Of a stretch of DNA of 19,393 bases, positions 14,166 to 19,393 are shown piece after piece; positions within the stretch are counted from its first letter, which is position 1; every line of letters begins with the position of its first letter. This DNA comes from Methanolinea sp. UBA477 (GTDB lineage: Archaea; Halobacteriota; Methanomicrobia; Methanomicrobiales; Methanospirillaceae). The stretch spans positions 443-19,835 of the forward strand of contig DAWO01000081.1 of the NCBI GenBank assembly GCA_002509485.1. Direction: 5' to 3'. A program made the position numbers and the translations under genes. The notes beneath the pieces are model-generated. The model worked only from the letters and a program-made list of their open reading frames with translations, was not told the origin of the DNA and did no database searches.

Positions 14166-14549
14166 TCAGTCACTATCATCTTCGATATTCCCGTCGAATA
14201 CGTCATTCCACTGGCAGATAGCACTGTTTTTATCACGGCACCCCTCTATTTCTATAATTTTGCCGTTGATCAGGGCGTCGGCAACCTTGTGGCGGGCCTG
14301 ATGGAGATCTTTCCATAATGTGCGCCGTGAGATCCCCATCTCAAGAGCTGCCTCCTCCTGCCCAAGCCCACGAAGATCCACCAGGCGAAGCACCTCCAGT
14401 TCATCAGGATTGAGCATCACTGTCTCTCTCGGCTCCCCCATGACGACACACGGGTGGTAGCATCTCCCTGATATACTCTCTTCGTCCATCCGGCGCAGCC
14501 GTGGCCTTCCCCTGCGCCGGCACCCGCCAGGGCCGTTCTCTTCCCTCAT
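14166..14549 (-). CDS. DUF134 (UPF0251) helix-turn-helix DNA-binding protein
   Basis: The protein is 127 residues. It starts with the conserved RRRGRPRLRRM stretch, followed by a small cysteine segment (GRCYHPC, with Cys30 and Cys34). A sigma-region-4-like helix-turn-helix spans about 47-95 (LNPDELEVLRLVDLRGLGQEEAALEMGISRRTLWKDLHQARHKVADAL in outline). DUF134 proteins are presumed transcription regulators. The family is often encoded beside NifX-type genes. The ATG overlaps the upstream ATPase stop by 4 bases, and the 80-base gap downstream holds the palindrome-containing promoter. It is the natural candidate to bind that palindrome and the one at 16629-16642. The cysteines could make it an Fe-S or metal sensor (inference). 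Confidence 0.88.
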   Translation of the reverse strand: MREENGPGGCRRRGRPRLRRMDEESISGRCYHPCVVMGEPRETVMLNPDELEVLRLVDLRGLGQEEAALEMGISRRTLWKDLHQARHKVADALINGKIIEIEGCRDKNSAICQWNDVFDGNIEDDSD

Positions 14550-15415
14550 ACCAGTTCCATCATCTCTGCAAGTTTATCATAAGCCGATCTGATTGCCTGT
14601 GATGCCGGAGAGTCCTGCCGTGTCGGGGGAATGCCTTTCCTGACTGCATCGACAACTGCGGGATCGAATGGTACACACCCAAGAACCGGTATGTCCTCTG
14701 TCGCTGCATAGCCTTCGATCTTCGTGCTCATGCCGGGTTCAAGGTCATACTTGTTGATCACGAGAAACAGCTGAATATCAAAGCCACGAGCCATCCTGAC
14801 AAGTCTTTCCAGGTCGTGAAGCCCTGATACGCTCGGTTCGGTGACGATAACAGCGGCATCCATTCCGCTGACCGCCGATATTGTCGGGCACCCGATACCC
14901 GGCGGACCGTCGGCTATGAGTGCTTTCTCGTCTCCCATCTCACCGGTTATCTCTCTTTTCACCTGGTCAACGAGAAGCCCGGACGTCCCTGAACCCGCAC
15001 ACAATTCCGCGTGTGACATCAGACCTTTGCTTGTTCTGGAGAGGTAGATCGTCCCGTCTCTCATCGGTCCCATGACAATCGCCTTTTCGGGGCAGATATC
15101 CACGCAGACTCCGCAACCCTCGCAGTGGACAGGATCCACAGTGTATTCCCCGTCCTGGTATTCTATCGCGTCAAAACGGCAATTTATGCTGCAGAGGCCA
15201 CACCCGACACACAGGTCCTGTATGATCCTGGCCTTCTCAAGGCCTGAGAACGGTCTCGATCGGAGATCAACGTGTTCCAGGAGGAGGGCAAGGTTGGCTG
15301 CCTCTACGTCGCAGTCGGCAATCCCTATGGGACCGGGGATAAGGTCTGTGAGAGAAGCGGTAAAGATGGTCTTGCCGGTGCCGCCCTTTCCGCTTATGAC
15401 GACGATCTTTTTCAT
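14546..15415 (-). CDS. MinD/Mrp-type ATPase with inserted two-cluster ferredoxin domain (copy A)
   Basis: The product is 289 residues. A deviant Walker A motif, SGKGGTGKT (8-16), is followed by a ferredoxin insert with two 4Fe-4S motifs: Cys69-x2-72-x2-75-x3-79 and Cys98-x2-101-x2-104-x3-108 (the second with CP). The ATPase then resumes, with IADGPPGIGCPTISAV and the switch region LVINKYDLEPG. This 'MinD superfamily ATPase with ferredoxin domain' architecture belongs to the group found beside NifX-type proteins and in bacterial orange-protein (ORP) gene sets, and is thought to help load or move metal clusters. The start overlaps copy B by 4 bases (ATGA), with GGAGG about 9 bases upstream, and it overlaps DUF134 at the other end. 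Confidence 0.92.
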   Translation of the reverse strand: MKKIVVISGKGGTGKTIFTASLTDLIPGPIGIADCDVEAANLALLLEHVDLRSRPFSGLEKARIIQDLCVGCGLCSINCRFDAIEYQDGEYTVDPVHCEGCGVCVDICPEKAIVMGPMRDGTIYLSRTSKGLMSHAELCAGSGTSGLLVDQVKREITGEMGDEKALIADGPPGIGCPTISAVSGMDAAVIVTEPSVSGLHDLERLVRMARGFDIQLFLVINKYDLEPGMSTKIEGYAATEDIPVLGCVPFDPAVVDAVRKGIPPTRQDSPASQAIRSAYDKLAEMMELV

Positions 15416-16266
15416 CTCGAAAAGCCTCCGGCGCTCGTAACCCTGGAGAAGAGATCCGCAAATTTTTCCCTGTATGCGGGCATGCTTTCACTGATGAGAC
15501 CCCCGGTATTCTGGATGCGGGCGATCTCCCGATCGAATGGAATGGTCATCAGGACAGGGAGATCCTTACTCCGGCAGAAATCCATGACCTGGTCATCCTC
15601 GTCTGAAAACCGGTTTATTATGACGCCCGAGGGAATGCCCAGACATCGTGTCACGGATTCGGCGAGGGCCAGGTCATGGAGCCCGAACGGTGTCGACTCT
15701 GTAACGAGGATGCAGTAATCGGCTCCCTGCATGGCTTCTACCACGGGACAGGCAATTCCGGGTGATGCATCAAGGATGGTTGTAGGGTGCCCTCCTGCAT
15801 ACGACTTGGCGGCCGCGATGACCCTGGGGGCCATCACTTCGCCTTCATCGAGGATACCGGAGATGAGAATGATATTGTCACACGGATTACTGAACCGGAT
15901 TTTTCCTATCGCGCGTTCCTCTTCATGAATAGCCCCTTCGGGACAGATCATCTCGCAGCCTCCGCACGAGTGGCAGAGTTTCTCGAAGAAGAGTGGGGGT
16001 GGTTCTTTCAGCACGGTAATAGCCCCGTACCGGCAGACCTCCGCACATCTCCCGCAGCCAGTGCACCGATCGGCATCGAATACAGGGACCGGTGTTGTCA
16101 CCGGGAGTTCGTATCCTCCTTGCGGGAAGAAGAGGTGGAGGTTCGGCTCCTCGACATCGCAGTCGACGAGAAGCACTTCCTTTTGATCGGAGAGGGCGTA
16201 GGCAAGGTTCGCCGCCACGAGTGTCTTGCCGGTGCCGCCCTTACCGCTTGCCACGATAATCTTCAT
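15412..16266 (-). CDS. MinD/Mrp-type ATPase with inserted two-cluster ferredoxin domain (copy B)
   Basis: The product is 284 residues and a paralogue of copy A downstream. SGKGGTGKT (7-15) is the deviant Walker A. DCDVEEPNLHLFF follows, then two 4Fe-4S motifs: Cys68-x2-71-x2-74-x3-78 and Cys98-x2-101-x2-104-x3-108. Later stretches include ILDASPGIACPVVEAM and VIINRFSDEDDQVMDF. The tandem of two different but similar ATPases suggests a heterodimer, as proposed for the equivalent tandem in ORP clusters. The ATG lies 7 bases after the NifX-type gene at 16274 and has no strong Shine-Dalgarno, so coupling to that gene is likely. Confidence 0.92.
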   Translation of the reverse strand: MKIIVASGKGGTGKTLVAANLAYALSDQKEVLLVDCDVEEPNLHLFFPQGGYELPVTTPVPVFDADRCTGCGRCAEVCRYGAITVLKEPPPLFFEKLCHSCGGCEMICPEGAIHEEERAIGKIRFSNPCDNIILISGILDEGEVMAPRVIAAAKSYAGGHPTTILDASPGIACPVVEAMQGADYCILVTESTPFGLHDLALAESVTRCLGIPSGVIINRFSDEDDQVMDFCRSKDLPVLMTIPFDREIARIQNTGGLISESMPAYREKFADLFSRVTSAGGFSR

Positions 16267-16273
16267 AAGGGCC

Positions 16274-16609
16274 CTAGAATGCTTCTGTCAGTTTTCCACC
16301 CTTGAATTGTTGAAAAGCCGCCTTTACTGTCCCTGGTTCCCGTAAGAAATAGATCGATATTCCTGCTGCCCGGAGAGCCCCGAGGGCATTTCCCCCGACA
16401 TTTCCTGTCACAACAGCCTTTGCTCCGGTATCTATGAGCACCTGGGCAGCTCTCGGACCGACACCGCCGGCACCACTTGCAAACGGGTTCTCAACAGCGT
16501 TGTGCTCTTCGCTTTCAGTATCGAAGAAGATGAAGAAGGGAGCTCTTCCGAACCGCTCCTCCATCATGTCATCGGGGCCTGGCCCCCTGGATGTTATGCA
16601 TACTTTCAT
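16274..16609 (-). CDS. NifX/NifB-type dinitrogenase Fe-Mo cofactor biosynthesis-domain protein (operon leader)
   Basis: The protein is 111 residues, a single NifX-like domain: MKVCITSRGPGPDDMMEERFGRAPFFIFFDTE, then NPFASGAGGVGPRAAQVLIDTGAKAVVTGNVGGNALGALRAAGISIYF and a short C-terminal helix. The domain binds Fe-S or heterometal clusters in characterised relatives (NifX, NafY, NifB C-terminal domain, ORP). It is the first gene of the unit NifX, ATPase B, ATPase A, DUF134. A TATA tract and a near-palindrome with a CATATG centre lie just upstream. It has no Cys-His-His tail, unlike the other NifX-type protein, so the two may handle different clusters or different steps. Confidence 0.9.
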   Translation of the reverse strand: MKVCITSRGPGPDDMMEERFGRAPFFIFFDTESEEHNAVENPFASGAGGVGPRAAQVLIDTGAKAVVTGNVGGNALGALRAAGISIYFLREPGTVKAAFQQFKGGKLTEAF

Positions 16610-16628
16610 GGTTGATTCTCAATAATTT

Positions 16629-16642
16629 TGCTCATATGTGCA
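16629..16642. promoter_or_regulatory. Near-palindrome at the NifX-ATPase operon promoter: candidate operator
   Basis: Read on the minus strand, TGCACATATGAGCA is a 14-base palindrome with one mismatched pair, and it shares CACATATG with the perfect palindrome at 14114-14129. It is directly downstream of the TATA-like tract ATAATATATATCT (16643-16655) and 20 bases before the NifX-type ATG. That is the same arrangement as at the second promoter. The TATA tract overlaps the 3' end of the ABC ATPase gene. Confidence 0.55.
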
Positions 16643-16650
16643 GATATATA

Positions 16651-17754
16651 TTATGTTGCTGCCATTGGATCGTGGTGTGTCAACCCGGGACTTTCGTCTT
16701 CATCCATCACGTGCACTGCACTGGCTTTAAATGATATAAATACTTTCGCCCCTGGTTCGATTCCCATCTCGGTTGCAGATCTTCTCGTGAGCACTGCGCT
16801 TATCATGATGCCGATGTCAATGGTGATCAGTGCAAGCGCGCCAGATATCGTGATCTTTGTTACCGACCCTGGAAAGACGTTCAGGGCACTTCCGTCCATC
16901 ACTTCATTGTACAGGGAGATCTCGTCTGCACCGATGCAGAACGCGACTCCCTGCCCGACAGGCGCACCAGAAACCGCCCACACGGAGACCCCGTCTGTCT
17001 CCACCCTGCAGAGCCCGTCCTCGCATGATCGCACTACCCCGTCGAAGATATTCTCGTAGCCGATAAACCGGGCTATCCGGGTTGTCCCTGGAGATCGAAG
17101 GATATGTTCCACCCTGTCCTCCTGGACGAGCCTGCCGTCCATGATCATCGCCATCCTGGTGCCAAGCTCGCTTGCCTCACTGGTGCTGTGTGTCACCTGG
17201 ACGATGGTGAGCGCATGCTCCCTGTGGATAGTTCTCAGTTCTTCAACGAAGAGTTCCCGGGTCATGGGATCGAGGGCAGATAGGGGTTCATCAAGGAGCA
17301 GAAAACCGGGTTCGATGGCAAGCGCCCTGGCGATGGCAACACGCTGCTGCTCCCCGCCACTCAGCGTGAGCGGTGATCTCTGCGCCAGGTGGGCGATTCC
17401 GAATCGCTTCATAAGTCTCCGTACCTGCCTGTCGATATCTGCCTGTGGTACCTTTCTCATCCTCATGCCAAAGGCGATGTTCTTTTCAACCTTCATGTGG
17501 GGAAAGAGCGAATAGTCCTGGTATACGAGGCCGATATTCCGGTTTTCGGGGGGAATGGACCTCATATCCTTACCATCCAGCAGAACACGCCCTGATTCGG
17601 GGACATGGAGACCTGCGATCGTCTCCAGGATTATCGTCTTCCCCGCCCCCGAGGGGCCCATGATGACATAGTAATCACCATCATGAATCGCGAGGGATAC
17701 CTGGTGGAGGGAGAAATCACCAAGGGTCAGGCTGACATCCTCAAACTCGATCAT
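16651..17754 (-). CDS. wtpC: Molybdate/tungstate-type ABC transporter ATP-binding protein
   Basis: The product is 367 residues. Walker A is GPSGAGKT (33-40), the Q-loop region VYQDYSLFPHM (78-88), the ABC signature LSGGEQQ (131-137), Walker B FLLLDEP (151-157), and the H-loop His of VTHS. A C-terminal TOBE-type domain (about 290-350, NVFPGSVTKITISGALALITIDIG) is the oxyanion-binding regulatory domain typical of ModC/WtpC. It powers import of molybdate or tungstate. SD GGAGGT lies 4 bases before the ATG, inside the permease gene, which it overlaps by 14 bases. Sulfate or another oxyanion is a less likely substrate. Confidence 0.85.
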   Translation of the reverse strand: MIEFEDVSLTLGDFSLHQVSLAIHDGDYYVIMGPSGAGKTIILETIAGLHVPESGRVLLDGKDMRSIPPENRNIGLVYQDYSLFPHMKVEKNIAFGMRMRKVPQADIDRQVRRLMKRFGIAHLAQRSPLTLSGGEQQRVAIARALAIEPGFLLLDEPLSALDPMTRELFVEELRTIHREHALTIVQVTHSTSEASELGTRMAMIMDGRLVQEDRVEHILRSPGTTRIARFIGYENIFDGVVRSCEDGLCRVETDGVSVWAVSGAPVGQGVAFCIGADEISLYNEVMDGSALNVFPGSVTKITISGALALITIDIGIMISAVLTRRSATEMGIEPGAKVFISFKASAVHVMDEDESPGLTHHDPMAAT

Positions 17755-18583
17755 CGTACCTCCCCACGAATCTCGTTATCGTCCGGAGCACGAGGAAGAC
17801 GACCAGGCATGCCACTATCATGACAAAAGCCACTGCGGTGCTCTCTTTTATCCCTCCCGTCGTGAACCGGTAGTAGATCAGCGTTGAGATGATCATCGGG
17901 TAATATGCAATCATGATCACGGCCGCGAACTCGCTGATGGCCCTTCCCCAGGCAAGGATGGACCCGTTCAGGATGTGGCGGACACTGCTCGGGAGGACCA
18001 CGAGGCAGAAGGCCTGGAACCTGGTGGCACCAAGTGTCCTTGCCACGTTCTCCATGTGGACCGGGACCTTCTGGAATCCCTCCTTGACACTGTTTATATA
18101 AAACGGCATCGCGACAAAGAGCATCGCCACCACTATCCCTGGATAGGCGTCCTCGAAGAAGAATCCCATCCCGGCCAGCGGAGCCCCGATAAGTCCTCTC
18201 TGCATGAAGAGGATGTACACCATCAGCCCCGCGACCGTATGCGGCAGCACCAGGGGTATGTCAATCAGGCTTTCCACGGCCTGGTTGAACCTCGATTGCG
18301 TCCTGGCAAGGACATAGGAGAGGGGTGTCCCAAGTATGAGAAGGATGAGAACGGCGTTTAGCCCTGCCGAAAACGTGAGGACTATCGAGCCGATGACCTG
18401 CCTGTCGGTGGCCACCTCGAGAAGGTAGGAGAGGTCGGCAAGCTGGCCGATAGTGATATTGGCCAGCGCAAGCAGTGGTAGCATGACAAGAATACTGCCG
18501 ATGATAGCAAACGCTACAAGGCACTGATCCCACACACCGGTCCGTGACCTTCGTGATATCCAGAATTCCCAAAGATTCTTCAT
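17741..18583 (-). CDS. wtpB: Molybdate/tungstate-type ABC transporter permease
   Basis: The protein is 280 residues with about six transmembrane helices and the ABC permease signature (EAA-like loop) at VPVHMENVARTLGATRFQAFCLVVLP, the coupling helix that contacts the ATPase. The sequence (DIPLVLPHTVAGLMVYILF, GRAISEFAAVIMIAYYP) resembles ModB/WtpB/CysT permeases. It is followed with a 14-base overlap by the ATPase and preceded, 19 bases away, by the TrmO-type gene. No periplasmic-type substrate-binding protein (WtpA/ModA) is adjacent in the window. It may be encoded elsewhere. Confidence 0.85.
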   Translation of the reverse strand: MKNLWEFWISRRSRTGVWDQCLVAFAIIGSILVMLPLLALANITIGQLADLSYLLEVATDRQVIGSIVLTFSAGLNAVLILLILGTPLSYVLARTQSRFNQAVESLIDIPLVLPHTVAGLMVYILFMQRGLIGAPLAGMGFFFEDAYPGIVVAMLFVAMPFYINSVKEGFQKVPVHMENVARTLGATRFQAFCLVVLPSSVRHILNGSILAWGRAISEFAAVIMIAYYPMIISTLIYYRFTTGGIKESTAVAFVMIVACLVVFLVLRTITRFVGRYDDRV

Positions 18584-18602
18584 CGCACTCGATGATTATC
18601 GC

Positions 18603-19100
18603 TCAATCGGTGGCCTTCTTCAATCCACCGGGACTGGCCCCCGAATCCCATACCTTCTGCATGTCCTGGTCATCCACCCACCCGGATCGAACATTCTCAC
18701 GATGATCGAACTGGGAGATATATGGCTTGATATCAAGGAGCGGCGTCTCGTCAAGTACGTCTACCCCTGTGATACGTACGATGTTTCCATCAATTGATAC
18801 GAGGTTTACGATCGAGAGTCCGATCGGGTTGGGGCGGTTGTAATGCCGTATGGCAAATATTCCCTTTTCCGATTTCAGATCAACAAACGGGCGGCATAAA
18901 CTGGTCCATTTCTGTGCCCGGTGGAAATGGTATATCAGGAACAGGTGGGAAAACCCTTCCAGGTCTTTGAGGCCCGGTAAAAATTCAGGAAAGATCTCGA
19001 TGTATCCATCAGAACTGCTGAAGATCCCCTGGATTGGTGTGGCCTCCTGGTCGGTGAAATCAGAGTGGATTATTCCTATCGGGGTATAGCATACTTCCAT
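18603..19100 (-). CDS. trmO: TrmO/TsaA-type tRNA m6t6A37 methyltransferase family protein
   Basis: The product is 165 residues. The family pattern is present: a beta-barrel start TPIGIIHSDF, then GLKDLEGFSHLFLIYHFHRA, and the conserved RPNPIGLSIVNLVSIDG (from 89), the SAM-binding strand and loop, then GVDVLDETPLLDIKPYI. Family members methylate t6A37 of tRNA-Thr using SAM. Here the gene is first in a unit with a Mo/W-type permease and ATPase, only 19 bases upstream of the permease, which hints at another role or a regulatory link. The barrel domain also occurs in archaeal COG1720 proteins of unknown function. SD AAGGTG about 11 bases upstream is loosely placed. Confidence 0.85.
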   Translation of the reverse strand: MEVCYTPIGIIHSDFTDQEATPIQGIFSSSDGYIEIFPEFLPGLKDLEGFSHLFLIYHFHRAQKWTSLCRPFVDLKSEKGIFAIRHYNRPNPIGLSIVNLVSIDGNIVRITGVDVLDETPLLDIKPYISQFDHRENVRSGWVDDQDMQKVWDSGASPGGLKKATD

Positions 19101-19314
19101 TGTTCAGCGGCACCTTCCTTCGGCGTCTCTTCTCAATCCGGGGCAACAGACCCGCAGAACAGGACGGGTCCTGCCGGCAGCCATACAGGAATGACCTTTG
19201 AAAACCTTTTTTACCATGGTTTAGGGTAAACTTGTTTTTTATTTATTCTTGCCCATGCAGGTATTGCCCCTTCACCAGAGTTATTACAGGTCCCGTGCAA
19301 ACGGTTGACTGCTG
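19101..19314. promoter_or_regulatory. Divergent promoter region between trmO and the radical SAM gene, with inverted repeats
   Basis: This 214-base gap has no coding content I can see. TTTTTTATTTATTC (19235-19248) is an A/T-rich tract usable as a TATA region in either direction. Next to it TTTACC (19210-19215) and GGTAAA (19225-19230) form an inverted repeat with a 9-base spacer. A hairpin GACCCG/CGGGTC (19149-19154, 19165-19170) and the palindrome CTGCCGGCAG (19171-19180) lie in the putative trmO leader of about 100 bases. An operator next to the TATA and a structured leader are both possible. Confidence 0.4.
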
Positions 19315-19393
19315 ATGGAGTATACGCATCTCTTTGGCCCGGTCCGTTCCCGCCGCCTCGGACGTTCCCTTGGAATCGACCTGGTCCCATTCA
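19315..19393 (+). CDS. Radical SAM protein, COG0731 type (N-terminus only, cut by window edge)
   Basis: ATG 19315 opens a frame that runs off the window after 26 codons. The peptide MEYTHLFGPVRSRRLGRSLG, continuing IDLVPF, matches the typical start of COG0731-type radical SAM proteins (HLFGPVPSRRLGRSLGIDL pattern), which lies just before the SAM-cluster cysteines. The cysteine motif is beyond the window edge. The gene is divergent from the trmO-wtpBC unit. The function of this family in methanogens is not settled; relation to wyosine-type radical SAM enzymes is by family only. Confidence 0.7.
   Translation, partial: MEYTHLFGPVRSRRLGRSLGIDLVPF

Noticed and set aside
16754..16765. GGTTCGATTCCC, a tRNA T-loop-like sequence
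   Set aside because: No acceptor, D or anticodon arms can be built around it, and it lies in the TOBE domain coding region.

Overview
The window looks like the chromosome of a methanogenic euryarchaeon, most likely of the order Methanomicrobiales. The evidence is the set of gene families: a CofH-type F420 (FO synthase) subunit, archaeal-type riboflavin synthase (RibC), DUF1805, DUF123 (Uri-type), DUF134 and DUF5320 proteins, an iron-sulfur flavoprotein, COG1361 surface proteins, and archaeal TATA-type promoters. The order-level placement is inferred from gene content and style, not from a phylogeny. Gene density is high, genes often overlap by 4 bases (ATGA), and I saw no tRNA, rRNA, CRISPR array or intact transposase.

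Layout. (a) 1-3809, minus strand: a COG1361/CARDB-like exported protein cut by the window edge, its Yip1-family membrane partner, a CorA-type Mg2+ transporter, and a membrane-anchored acetolactate decarboxylase. (b) 3810-4245: gene-poor, with copy 1 of a dispersed repeat. (c) 7969 down to 4246, minus strand: a tight operon of class V aminotransferase, riboflavin synthase, lumazine synthase, class I aminotransferase and a HEAT-repeat protein. (d) 8016-8411, plus strand: purE, divergent from that operon. (e) 8412-8826: gene-poor, holding a MITE-like element with 13-base perfect terminal inverted repeats and copy 2 of the dispersed repeat. (f) thiC (minus), divergent from a plus-strand series of metallo-beta-lactamase-fold protein, DUF123 protein and iron-sulfur flavoprotein. 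(g) cofH (minus), divergent from a DUF1805 gene. (h) 13467-16609, minus strand: two NifX/NifB-type small proteins, two MinD-type ATPases each carrying two 4Fe-4S clusters, a DUF134 helix-turn-helix protein and a DUF5320 glycine-rich protein. (i) 16651-19100, minus strand: molybdate/tungstate-type ABC ATPase and permease behind a TrmO-type tRNA methyltransferase. (j) From 19315, plus strand: the first 26 codons of a COG0731-type radical SAM protein.

How the genes fit together. Several blocks concern cofactors: flavin (ribC/ribH), F420 (cofH, whose substrate is also the ribityl-uracil intermediate of riboflavin synthesis), thiamine (thiC) and purine (purE). The most interesting block is (h)+(i). 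It resembles the bacterial 'orange protein' (ORP) gene sets, in which NifX-family proteins and ferredoxin-containing MinD ATPases occur together, and it lies next to a Mo/W-type importer. Its two promoters each carry a palindrome centred on CATATG directly downstream of the TATA box (14114-14129 perfect, 16629-16642 near-perfect). This suggests one regulator, plausibly the DUF134 protein encoded inside the operon, controls both.
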